Shown: positions 1-6,865 of the stretch, piece after piece
Layout of the letters: the number at the start of each line of letters is the position of its first letter
Numbering within the stretch: the first letter of the stretch is position 1
Origin: Clostridia bacterium
GTDB taxonomy: Bacteria > Bacillota > Clostridia > UBA1381
Length of the DNA: 9,183 nt
Assembly: GCA_017521775.1 (NCBI GenBank)
Contig: JAFXBO010000069.1
Coordinates: forward strand, 1-9,183
Direction: 5' to 3'
Position numbers and translations under genes: made by a program
Notes under the pieces: model-generated
Database searches by the model: none
The model's input: only the letters and a program-made list of their open reading frames with translations
What the model was told of the DNA's origin: nothing

Positions 1-1509
1 ACGGGTACAAATATGTCAATGACAGTGACTGCAATGTCAAAATCACTGTCTGAGCTTATAACTCCATCTGTCACAAAAATTGCAGATGCTATGTCTTATG
101 CAACCTTAAGAGGTGCAAGAGGAAACTCAGGTGTTATCCTGTCACAGTTTTTCAGAGGTATATCAAAAGGTTTAAAAGGCAAAGACACTTGTGATGCTGC
201 TGATTTTGCAAACGCACTTTTACTTGGCTCACAGGCTGCCTACAAAGCAGTTATGAAGCCAACAGAGGGAACTATTTTAACGGTTTCAAGAGAAGTTGCA
301 GAACGAGCAGTTAAGACTTGCGACTCAACCGATGATATTAAAAAGGTTTTATCAGAAGCTGTTAAAAGAGGAAACAAGGTTCTTTTAAAGACCAAAGAAA
401 TGCTTCCTGCTCTTCAAAAGGCAGGAGTTGTTGATGCCGGCGGTCAGGGTTGGATGTTCTTTTTGGAGGGAGCTTTATATTATCTTGAAAAAGGTGAGAT
501 AATAACCGCAAACGGTTCTTTTGAGACCACAAAAAGTCAACAATCTGCTCAAGGCTCTATTGATGAAAAAAGCATTAAATTTATGTATTGCACAGAGTTT
601 ATTGTTGAAAAAAGCACACCTTTGGCAAATGTTGAAACCTTTAGAAAATCAATTGAAACCAAGGGCGATTGTATGCTTGTTATTGATGACGAGGATATTG
701 TAAAGGTGCATATTCATACAAATAACCCCGGCTTTGTTTTAGAGCGTGCCGTTTTAATGGGTAGCCTTATAAACATTAAAATTGATAATATGAAGCACCA
801 GCATTCAAGCATAATAAATGAAGAAAAAGCAGAAGAAAAACCAAGAGAGCATAAGCCTTTTGCGTTTGTTTCAATCTGTGCAGGAAAAGGATTGGCTGAA
901 ATCTTTTCTTCATTGGGAATTGATGAAATTATCGAGGGCGGACAGACAATGAACCCAAGCACCGATGATATTATCGCTGCAGTCAATAAGCTTAATTCAG
1001 ACACAATCTTTGCCTTCCCTAACAACAAGAATATTATAATGGCAGCAAATCAGGCAAAGGAAATTTCTGATAAAAATATTATTGTTATTCCTACAAAAAC
1101 AATTCCTCAATGCGTTTCGGCTATGTTAAAGTTCTCATCTTCAAAAACTGCAGAGCAGAACGAAGCATTGATGAACAAAGCTATTTCAAGTGTTAAAACA
1201 GGACAGATTACCTATGCCGTGAGAGACACCCAAATTGATGAATTAAAAATCAAAGAAGGGGATATCCTTGGACTTTGTGAGGGAAAAATCTCAAAAACAG
1301 GAAATTCACCGTCTGATGTACTAAAAAATCTTATTGAAGATATGTGCGATGATGATGCAGAATTTCTGACTGTTTACTATGGCGAGGATGTCAAAAAGGA
1401 AGACGCAGAAGAACTTGCAGTTCTTTTAGAAGAGGAATATCCTGATTTGGAAATCAGCTTTAAATATGGTGGTCAGCCATTATATTATTACATTCTTTCA
1501 GTTGAATAA
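1..1509 (+). CDS. fakA: Fatty acid kinase subunit FakA (DhaL/DAK2 domain, YloV family), 5'-truncated by window
   Basis: FakA phosphorylates fatty acids held by FakB (DegV-type) proteins so that they can enter phospholipid synthesis; it acts in the cytoplasm. The reading frame is open from base 1, which encodes TGTNM, the end of the family motif DGDTGTNM. The ATG at 13 is therefore internal, and about 45 N-terminal residues lie outside the window. Numbering from that ATG, the ATP-binding DhaL domain runs to about residue 160, with RGARGNSG at 33-40 and VVDAGGQGW at 139-147. The middle domain has YCTEF (Cys193) and VHIHTNNPG (His233, His235). Their spacing matches the Cys/His/His set known from staphylococcal FakA. 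The EDD/DegV-like C-terminal domain runs from about 280 to 498. No FakB gene is visible nearby. The family assignment is firm; the kinase role is inferred from it. Confidence 0.93.
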   Translation, partial: TGTNMSMTVTAMSKSLSELITPSVTKIADAMSYATLRGARGNSGVILSQFFRGISKGLKGKDTCDAADFANALLLGSQAAYKAVMKPTEGTILTVSREVAERAVKTCDSTDDIKKVLSEAVKRGNKVLLKTKEMLPALQKAGVVDAGGQGWMFFLEGALYYLEKGEIITANGSFETTKSQQSAQGSIDEKSIKFMYCTEFIVEKSTPLANVETFRKSIETKGDCMLVIDDEDIVKVHIHTNNPGFVLERAVLMGSLINIKIDNMKHQHSSIINEEKAEEKPREHKPFAFVSICAGKGLAEIFSSLGIDEIIEGGQTMNPSTDDIIAAVNKLNSDTIFAFPNNKNIIMAANQAKEISDKNIIVIPTKTIPQCVSAMLKFSSSKTAEQNEALMNKAISSVKTGQITYAVRDTQIDELKIKEGDILGLCEGKISKTGNSPSDVLKNLIEDMCDDDAEFLTVYYGEDVKKEDAEELAVLLEEEYPDLEISFKYGGQPLYYYILSVE

Positions 1510-1515
1510 ATTTTT

Positions 1516-1546
1516 GGGGTTGCAGATTTTTTCTGCACCCCTGTTT
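1516..1546 (+). terminator. Weak intrinsic terminator or attenuator after fakA
   Basis: The arms GGGGTTGCAGA (1516-1526) and TCTGCACCCC (1532-1541) pair over ten base pairs with one bulged T at 1520 and a five-base T loop. The tail is only TGTTTT before it becomes A-rich. It starts 6 bases after the fakA stop and ends 15 bases before the next start codon. The short, broken U-run suggests partial termination, so some transcripts probably continue into the DUF2156 gene. Confidence 0.55.
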
Positions 1547-1561
1547 TAAAAAGAGGATTTT

Positions 1562-2437
1562 ATGAATACATTTAAAACACCACAAATATCTGATAAAATA
1601 TGGGTGGATGAAATTCTAAAAAGCTACTATGCTCCAAGTATGGAGTATAGCTTTTCCACAATATTTTTATGGGCAGATATTTATAAGACAAAAATAAGAA
1701 AATACAAAAGCTGTCTTCTTGCAAGGTTTTCGGATAACATCTATTTCTTCCCTGCAGGAAATGACGAAGAAGATATTAAATCAGCTATTGACTGGATTTT
1801 AAAAAATTCTTCTTCCCCTGTTGTTTTTTCAGGTCTTTGTGAAGAAAACAAGAGCTTTTTAGAAAAAAATTATCAGGGCATATTTTCTTTTTCAGAAAAC
1901 AGAGATTACGGCGACTATATCTACACTGTTGAACAGCTCTCAACTCTGAAAGGAAAAAAGCTTTCTTCAAAAAGAAATCACATCAACAGATTTTTAGAAA
2001 ATAACCCCGATTGGCGCTATGAAATAATTGATGATAATAACATGGGCGAAGTCTTAAAAATGCATGGTGAGTGGGAGATTATGGCAGACGCAAAAAGCAA
2101 TAAAGGCCTTTTACAAGAGGGCGATGTGGTAAGAAAAGCGCTAAAATACTATAATGAGCTTGGTTTGTCAGGCGGACTTATTCGTTCAAACGGAGAGGTT
2201 ATTGCCTTTTCGCTTGGTGATGAATTAAACTCCGATACATTTTTAGTGCATATTGAAAAAGCCTTTTATTCCATTCAGGGTGCTTATCCGATTATTAACA
2301 GAGAATTTGTAAAAGCAAATTGTATGAACTATAAATTTGTTAACCGTGAAGATGACACTGGCGATGAGGGATTAAGAAAAGCAAAACTTTCTTACTACCC
2401 ATATGAAATATTAAAAAAATACAGAGCAAAATCATAG
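1562..2437 (+). CDS. DUF2156 domain protein (GNAT-fold, MprF C-terminal-like)
   Basis: A 291-residue protein of the soluble DUF2156 family common in Clostridia. The domain has an acyltransferase-like (double GNAT) fold and is related to the catalytic part of phosphatidylglycerol lysyltransferase MprF. There are no membrane segments, so this is not a full MprF, and the substrate is unknown. Family hallmarks are the N-terminal SMEYSFSTIFLWADIY region (26-41), the basic GKKLSSKRNHINRF stretch (131-144), GGLIRSNGEVIAFSLGD (204-220), YPIINREF (242-249) and the C-terminal NREDDTGDEGLRKAKLSYYP (261-280). The ATG at 1562 follows AGAGG at 1552-1556 with a 5-base gap. It comes after the hairpin downstream of fakA and ends 15 bases before the esterase gene, so it probably heads or shares that transcript. 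Family call is strong, function is open. Confidence 0.85.
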   Translation: MNTFKTPQISDKIWVDEILKSYYAPSMEYSFSTIFLWADIYKTKIRKYKSCLLARFSDNIYFFPAGNDEEDIKSAIDWILKNSSSPVVFSGLCEENKSFLEKNYQGIFSFSENRDYGDYIYTVEQLSTLKGKKLSSKRNHINRFLENNPDWRYEIIDDNNMGEVLKMHGEWEIMADAKSNKGLLQEGDVVRKALKYYNELGLSGGLIRSNGEVIAFSLGDELNSDTFLVHIEKAFYSIQGAYPIINREFVKANCMNYKFVNREDDTGDEGLRKAKLSYYPYEILKKYRAKS

Positions 2438-2443
2438 ATTTTC

Positions 2444-2458
2444 AGAGGTGCAATGATG
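2444..2458 (+). promoter_or_regulatory. Shine-Dalgarno site with two adjacent ATG codons
   Basis: AGAGGTG at 2444-2450 is followed by CA and then ATGATG. Measured from GAGG (2445-2448), the first ATG (2453) is 4 bases away and the second (2456) is 7 bases away. Seven is closer to the usual spacing, so translation may begin at 2456 and give a protein one residue shorter. Confidence 0.5.
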
Positions 2459-3544
2459 AATATTAAAGAAGAGCTGAAAAAAAGAAATCTGCCAGATGTT
2501 CTTTTAATGAATAACGGCGACATTGTCACAGAAAAAAACTGGATTCAAAGAAAAAAAGAATTACTTGAAATTCTATCTGAAAATTTATTCGGACACACTC
2601 CCAAGCCACCAAAAAAGGTTGACACTATAGAGGAAACAGCGAACAGACACAAAATCTTTGGCGGAAAAGCAAAGACGGAAATCAGAAGAATAGTTTTTGA
2701 CACACCAAAGGGGGATTACAGCTTTCCTGTGGAAATAACTATCCCAACAAGCACAAAAAAACCTCCTGTTATTCTGTATTTAAGCTTTGGCACAAAATAT
2801 CCTGTTCCTGAAGAGGAAATAATTGACAGAGGTTTTGCTTTGGTCACTGTATATTATGAGGATATTACTCCTGACACAGTATTTGGCGATTTTACAAGCG
2901 GACTTTCCGGAATGTTTATCGGAGACAGAGACAGAGCTTTAAATGAATGGGGACTTGTCGGAATCTGGGCATATGGAGCAAGTCGTATTATGGATTATCT
3001 TATGACCAGAGAGGATATAAACACCGAAAGGATATGTGTTGCAGGTCACTCAAGACTTGGAAAAACAGCTCTCTGGGCAAGAGCTCAGGATGATAGATTT
3101 TATATGGCATACGGCAATAACAGTAATTATGGCGGATGTGGTATTATACGAGGTCACATCGGAGAAGATATCCCTGCATTTATGAATATAGGAAGCTATA
3201 ATTTCTTTTGTGAGAAATTTAAGTCCTTTATAGACACTCCTCACTCCGATTTGCCATATGATATGCACTTTTTGATGGCGTGTCAGGCACCAGGCCCCGT
3301 GTTTATAACAGGTGCTACGAATGACGGAGGTATGGACCCTCTTTCAGAATTTTTGTCTATGTTTGAGACAAACCGCGTCTATAAGATGTTTGGAAAGAAT
3401 GGGCTTATTTCCAGTGAAAAAATGCCAAATGCCGGCGAACCTTTAATTGATGGCGAAATGGGATTTTATATTCGTGATGGTAAGCATTTTATGTCAAGAG
3501 AAGACTGGAATGTTTTTATGGATTTCTTCCAGAGAAATCTATAA
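2453..3544 (+). CDS. CE15-like alpha/beta hydrolase (glucuronoyl/acetylxylan esterase-type), cytoplasmic
   Basis: A 363-residue alpha/beta hydrolase resembling carbohydrate esterase family 15 and its neighbours. CE15 enzymes cleave esters of (4-O-methyl)glucuronic acid in glucuronoxylan. The nucleophile elbow is GHSRLGK (198-204, Ser200), matching the family pattern GxSRxGK. It is followed by a glycine-rich NYGGCG (225-230) and GHIGED (234-239). The block LPYDMHFLMACQAPGPVFI (267-285) matches the conserved segment that usually reads xxAPRP; here the arginine is glycine. His344 in GKHFMSREDW is the likely catalytic histidine. There is no signal peptide or lipobox, so it should act inside the cell on imported oligosaccharides. 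It begins 15 bases after the DUF2156 gene and ends 22 bases before the DUF4838 gene. Start is 2453 or 2456. Fold is confident; exact substrate (uronate ester or acetyl) is not. Confidence 0.8.
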   Translation: MMNIKEELKKRNLPDVLLMNNGDIVTEKNWIQRKKELLEILSENLFGHTPKPPKKVDTIEETANRHKIFGGKAKTEIRRIVFDTPKGDYSFPVEITIPTSTKKPPVILYLSFGTKYPVPEEEIIDRGFALVTVYYEDITPDTVFGDFTSGLSGMFIGDRDRALNEWGLVGIWAYGASRIMDYLMTREDINTERICVAGHSRLGKTALWARAQDDRFYMAYGNNSNYGGCGIIRGHIGEDIPAFMNIGSYNFFCEKFKSFIDTPHSDLPYDMHFLMACQAPGPVFITGATNDGGMDPLSEFLSMFETNRVYKMFGKNGLISSEKMPNAGEPLIDGEMGFYIRDGKHFMSREDWNVFMDFFQRNL

Positions 3545-3566
3545 ATATGACAAAGGAGAATGACTG

Positions 3567-5435
3567 ATGAAAATATGTAATTTTGATAAGGTAGATGTTG
3601 TTATTCCTTCTTGCGCAACCTCAAGAGAATTATTTGCAGCAGAAGAACTAAAAAAATATTTGTATCTTATGATGGATGTCGATGCAAGTATTACGAGTGT
3701 ACATAAAAAAGATAATATATCCATAATTATAGGCGGTCCACATAGAAATACTGCTGCTTCGGAATATATTTCTGCGGATATCTTTAATAAGCTTGTTCCG
3801 GGTCCTGAGGGTGTAATGGTTAAAACTATTGATGATAATTGCTTACTCATTGCAGGCAGTGAGGGAGACAAAGAAAGAGGCACAATCTATGCTGTCTATG
3901 ATTTTTTAGAATGTTTCTGCGGATGTTCACTCTCTGCATATTCGCATCCCGATGTGGATGCCGGAGAATATGTACCAAGGCTTACTGAACTTGTGTTGGA
4001 TGATGTGGAGCATATAGTTTGCAAAGCAACATCGACCATGAGAGGAGCATGTGTACAGTATTCTGATTGTGCAGGCAATCCTTTAAGAGATCTTAATATT
4101 CCTTTTTTTGATTTCCTGTCAAAAAACAGGTACAATCTATTCAGCACATGGGCAAGTGTATACGAAACAATGAAGGATGCAGGGCTCATAGACGAACTTA
4201 GTAAAAGAGGTATAGGTGTGGAAGTTGGCCACCACGATGCCTCGGATATTTTCATGCCTGCAGACGGAAATAAATACTTCCCTGAGAAGTACTATGAAAC
4301 ACATCCTGAATTCTTCAGGCTTTTAGAAGATGGAACAAGATTTCACCCTACCGACCACTGGGGACAGATGATATTGTGCTACAGAAATCCTGAACTCATA
4401 GAAGTGTTTAGCAATAATATTATTGAATGGCTCAGCTATAATAAGGATCTGGTAAGTCTTAGTCTGCCTCCGCATGACGGAAGCAACCCACAGTGTTGCT
4501 GTCCTCTGTGCAAAGACCATAGCAAAACAGAAAATTACTGTTATTTTGTAAATGAAGTTGCAAAGAGAGTAAGCAAGGTCTATCCAGAAATCAAAATCAG
4601 CCTGTTGATTTATGTAGATATATGGGAATGTCCTGAAAATATTGAGCTTTGCCCAGCCGTAAATGTGTGGGAATCAACATGGGGTCCTGATGGACTCAGA
4701 TGTGTCGGCAAGCCGGATGGATCAGCACTTCTTGGAACTCCATTTCACGATAATCTTCTTAATTGGCAAAAAACAGGTGCAAAAATAAGCTATTATGAAT
4801 ATTATATGGGAGTTTATCAGGAAAGACAGCGTTACATTCCTATGGCTGACGAAGTGCAGGCAATATGGAAAGGCTTTGTAAGAGACAATGTTTTCGGTGC
4901 AACAACACAAATTGAGTGTTTTCATCTATGGAACCATATTTTCAATTTCTATACATATGGCAGAACAGCATATAATTGTGAGCTTTCCATGGACGATAAC
5001 CTTAATAATTTTACTAAGATATTTGGTAATGGTGCTCCATACATATGCGATGCAATACATAAAGCAGAGGAATGTTTAGATGGTCAGGTACAGCTCAAAT
5101 ATTGCGGACTTTATCTGATGGAAAATATAGATAAGGACTACATATACGACTGCTATGAAAAAGCATTATCTCACGCAGAAACACCGCGTGCAAGAAATAA
5201 TATCAGGCTTATGAGAATGGCATTTCGATATGCCGATCTGGAAACACAACAGGAAAATGCAGAGTCTATGGCATATCAGGTTATCAGGGAATACAATAAT
5301 ATTCATCCTGAGCTTCTTTATATGACAAGGTACGACAGCTTCCGTGTAGATAATGACGGATACGGAATTATGATTCCTTGTACAGGAGTATCTGATAGTA
5401 CTTTTGAACCAGACAAATGGTATGACTTTGAATAA
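3567..5435 (+). CDS. DUF4838 domain protein, alpha-glucuronidase-like putative glycoside hydrolase
   Basis: A 622-residue protein with DUF4838 architecture. The N-terminal domain (about 1-135) resembles the non-catalytic domain of GH67 alpha-glucuronidases and GH20 enzymes: [12 protein letters not shown] (21-32), [10 protein letters not shown] (51-60), and [12 protein letters not shown] (104-115). A probable TIM barrel follows (about 150-455), with GHHDASD (221-227), [17 protein letters not shown] (299-315), ISYYEYYMG (407-415) and IECFHLWN (449-456). The rest is mostly helical. The Cys cluster CCCPLC (310-315) fits the CxCxxC-like motif often seen in this family. Catalytic residues cannot be assigned from sequence alone. 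There is no signal peptide, so it should be cytoplasmic. AAGGAG (3553-3558) lies 8 bases before the ATG; an earlier ATG at 3560 is out of frame. It is co-directional with and 22 bases after the esterase, suggesting a shared uronic-acid glycan substrate. Function is inferred. Confidence 0.8.
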   Translation: MKICNFDKVDVVIPSCATSRELFAAEELKKYLYLMMDVDASITSVHKKDNISIIIGGPHRNTAASEYISADIFNKLVPGPEGVMVKTIDDNCLLIAGSEGDKERGTIYAVYDFLECFCGCSLSAYSHPDVDAGEYVPRLTELVLDDVEHIVCKATSTMRGACVQYSDCAGNPLRDLNIPFFDFLSKNRYNLFSTWASVYETMKDAGLIDELSKRGIGVEVGHHDASDIFMPADGNKYFPEKYYETHPEFFRLLEDGTRFHPTDHWGQMILCYRNPELIEVFSNNIIEWLSYNKDLVSLSLPPHDGSNPQCCCPLCKDHSKTENYCYFVNEVAKRVSKVYPEIKISLLIYVDIWECPENIELCPAVNVWESTWGPDGLRCVGKPDGSALLGTPFHDNLLNWQKTGAKISYYEYYMGVYQERQRYIPMADEVQAIWKGFVRDNVFGATTQIECFHLWNHIFNFYTYGRTAYNCELSMDDNLNNFTKIFGNGAPYICDAIHKAEECLDGQVQLKYCGLYLMENIDKDYIYDCYEKALSHAETPRARNNIRLMRMAFRYADLETQQENAESMAYQVIREYNNIHPELLYMTRYDSFRVDNDGYGIMIPCTGVSDSTFEPDKWYDFE

Positions 5436-5449
5436 AAGGAGATTATTTT

Positions 5450-5923
5450 ATGAGAATAGGACACGGATATGATGTTCACAAATTAGTTGAAGAAAGAGAC
5501 TTAATTCTTTGTGGCGAAAAAATTGAATTTGAAAAAGGATTATTAGGTCATTCCGATGCAGATGTTGCACTTCATGCTCTTTGCGATGCAATGCTTGGAG
5601 CTTGTGCTATGGGAGATATTGGAAGACATTTTCCTGATACCGATATGAAATATAAAGGAATTTCAAGTATGATTCTTTTAAAAGAGGTAAAAGAAATCGT
5701 AAAAAAAGCAGGCTATAAACTATCAAACGCCGACATCACAATCGTGTGTCAGCGTCCAAAACTTGCTCCTTACATAGAAAATATGCAAAAAAATGTTGCT
5801 TCGGTGTTAGATGTTAACAAAGACCAGATAAATGTCAAAGCCACAACCACCGAAAAACTTGGCTTTGAAGGTACAGGAGAGGGAATTTCTACCACATGCG
5901 TAGTTTTACTGGAAAATCTATAA
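5450..5923 (+). CDS. ispF: 2-C-methyl-D-erythritol 2,4-cyclodiphosphate synthase IspF
   Basis: IspF converts CDP-methylerythritol 2-phosphate to methylerythritol 2,4-cyclodiphosphate with release of CMP, the fifth step of the non-mevalonate (MEP) isoprenoid pathway. The 157-residue length is normal for this homotrimeric cytoplasmic enzyme. The divalent-metal ligands Asp8 and His10 (GHGYDVH, 4-10) and His42 (LHALCD) are at the same positions as in E. coli. The substrate loop LLGHSDADV (31-39), HFPDTD (60-65) and the CDP-binding [16 protein letters not shown] (131-146) are intact. AAGGAG (5436-5441) abuts the upstream stop codon and lies 8 bases before the ATG. It is the last gene of the plus-strand series, 14 bases after the DUF4838 gene. 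No hairpin terminator follows; only 6 bases separate its stop from the -35 box of the next RNA gene. ispD lies beyond that RNA on the opposite strand. Confidence 0.97.
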   Translation: MRIGHGYDVHKLVEERDLILCGEKIEFEKGLLGHSDADVALHALCDAMLGACAMGDIGRHFPDTDMKYKGISSMILLKEVKEIVKKAGYKLSNADITIVCQRPKLAPYIENMQKNVASVLDVNKDQINVKATTTEKLGFEGTGEGISTTCVVLLENL

Positions 5924-5929
5924 AAACTA

Positions 5930-5958
5930 TTGATAAAATTCCGATTTTGTGTTAAAAT
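5930..5958 (+). promoter_or_regulatory. Sigma-A promoter for the structured RNA gene
   Basis: The -35 box TTGATA (5930-5935) and -10 box TAAAAT (5953-5958) are separated by exactly 17 bases. The predicted transcription start is an A near 5965, just before the closing stem of the RNA. No open reading frame with a ribosome binding site follows on this strand, which supports an untranslated product. Confidence 0.8.
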
Positions 5959-5964
5959 AAATCT

Positions 5965-6160
5965 AACAAATAACCCTGTGACTCACGTGTAAGGTCAATT
6001 TTTTACCAACACTTCTTTTTAGGGATATTAGACTCTGCGATGTGGCGTATACGCCTCCTTTCCTTACGGACTGCCAGTGGACATATAAAGCATCCAGGCT
6101 TCAACCCACCTGCTAAGCAGGTAAGAAATGTGACCGACCACGGTTTATATGGGGTTTTTT
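5965..6160 (+). ncRNA. ssrS: Structured small RNA, probable 6S RNA (SsrS)
   Basis: 6S RNA binds RNA polymerase holoenzyme and imitates an open promoter, lowering transcription in stationary phase. The transcript would be about 195 nt, the usual 6S size. It folds as one long rod. AACCCT (5972-5977) pairs with GGGGTT (6151-6156), CGTG (5986-5989) with CACG (6139-6142), and GGTCA (5993-5997) with TGACC (6131-6135). These form a closing stem with small internal loops. Inside lies a large, mostly unpaired region: a U-rich 5' side from about 5998 and a 3' side with the small hairpin ACCTGC/GCAGGT (6108-6122). Beyond it is an apical stem in which GGC (6042-6044) can pair with GCC (6073-6075). GGCGTATACGCC (6042-6053) is self-complementary and could fold locally instead. 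The T-run 6155-6160 ends it. The call rests on size, shape, promoter and terminator, not on alignment; another structured RNA is possible. Confidence 0.62.
6151..6160 (+). terminator. 3' end of the RNA gene: closing stem plus U-run
   Basis: GGGGTTTTTT ends the structured RNA. The G-run pairs back to the ACCCT at the 5' end, so the closing stem itself probably acts as the terminator stem. The last two bases overlap the ispD stop codon (TTA at 6159-6161 on this strand). Confidence 0.5.
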
Positions 6161-6812
6161 ATATTTTTAAAATATTTTTTGCAACAAACATATCTTCAGG
6201 GGTTGTTATTTTGATATTATCATAGCTCCCCTTTGTAACCTTTATTTTTCCTATGTATTTTTCGTATAACGAACAATCATCTGTTCCCAAAAAGTTATCT
6301 GAAATAGCCATTTCGTGAGCCTTTATTATCTCTTCTCTTTTAAAAATCTGTGGAGTTTGAATATGATAGGTAAATTCTCTATCCAATGTGGCAGTTATAA
6401 ACCCATCCTCATCAACACTCTTTAGCGTATCCTTAGAAGAAACACCGACAGCAGATGCTCCGTATTTTTTTGCATCTTCTATCGCATTTTCTATTATTTC
6501 TTTAGTAATCAATGCTCTTGCACCATCGTGAATAACAACAAAGTCAGCATCCTTTGCCTCATTTAATCCGTTATACACCGATTCCTGTCTTGTTTTTCCT
6601 CCGACTATAACCTTTACACCAAAGTCTTTACAAAGCTCGATATCACATTCTCTGGTAACTAAAATTATTTCATCAATTATACTACAGGAACGAAAGGTGT
6701 TAAGAGTATGCTCAATAACTGTCTTTTCACCCAAGGGCAAAAACACCTTATTAATCACTCCTCCCATTCTTGTACCATTTCCTGCAGCAACTATTATCGC
6801 AGTTATTTTCAT
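6159..6812 (-). CDS. ispD: 2-C-methyl-D-erythritol 4-phosphate cytidylyltransferase IspD
   Basis: IspD joins MEP to CTP to give CDP-methylerythritol and pyrophosphate, the third step of the MEP pathway; IspF acts two steps later. The 217 residues make a complete cytoplasmic GT-A-fold nucleotidyltransferase. The CTP-binding loop AAGNGTRMGG (9-18) carries Arg15, and Lys22 follows (E. coli Arg20 and Lys27). VIHDGARA (93-100), KDTLKSVD (127-134), TLDREFTYHIQTPQIF (142-157) with Arg145, and NIKITTPED (199-207) with Lys201 complete the active site. HDGAR replaces the commoner HDAAR. The start at 6812 is preceded by a G-rich GGGGGAT, a modest ribosome binding site. It lies 53 bases downstream of carD, but a strong terminator separates them and no clear promoter is visible. 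It converges on the small RNA gene, and no separate terminator is seen after it. Confidence 0.95.
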   Translation of the reverse strand: MKITAIIVAAGNGTRMGGVINKVFLPLGEKTVIEHTLNTFRSCSIIDEIILVTRECDIELCKDFGVKVIVGGKTRQESVYNGLNEAKDADFVVIHDGARALITKEIIENAIEDAKKYGASAVGVSSKDTLKSVDEDGFITATLDREFTYHIQTPQIFKREEIIKAHEMAISDNFLGTDDCSLYEKYIGKIKVTKGSYDNIKITTPEDMFVAKNILKI

Positions 6813-6832
6813 TTTTATCCCCCATTCTATAC

Positions 6833-6861
6833 AAAAAAAGGATTGATGAAAACATCAATCC
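6833..6861 (-). terminator. Strong intrinsic terminator of carD
   Basis: On the minus strand GGATTGATG, a TTTT loop and CATCAATCC form a perfect 9-bp stem (6840-6861), followed at once by seven T residues (6839-6833). It begins 4 bases after the carD stop and lies wholly upstream of the ispD start, so it should stop most carD transcripts before ispD. On the plus strand the T-run is absent, so it works in one direction. Confidence 0.88.
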
Positions 6862-6865
6862 CCTA

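Noticed and set aside
1562..2437. Calling the DUF2156 protein MprF (lysylphosphatidylglycerol synthase).
   Set aside because: It lacks the multi-span membrane flippase domain and matches the stand-alone DUF2156 group.
3896..4255. A 119-codon minus-strand frame inside the DUF4838 gene.
   Set aside because: It is antisense to a strongly supported coding region, with no ribosome binding site or recognisable motif.
5965..6160. A riboswitch or T-box leader instead of 6S RNA.
   Set aside because: No gene follows on the plus strand, and I see no T-box GGGTGGNACCGCG or cobalamin-type core; a promoter and terminator enclose the element as a stand-alone RNA.
6040..6225. A 61-codon plus-strand frame over the intergenic region.
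   Set aside because: It overlaps the structured RNA and the ispD 3' end, has no ribosome binding site, and its sequence is better explained by RNA stems.
6824..6832. TATAGAAT on the minus strand as a -10 box for ispD.
   Set aside because: No -35 box at 16-18 bases; the nearest, TTGATG in the terminator stem, is 21 bases away, and the transcript would start at or near the ATG.
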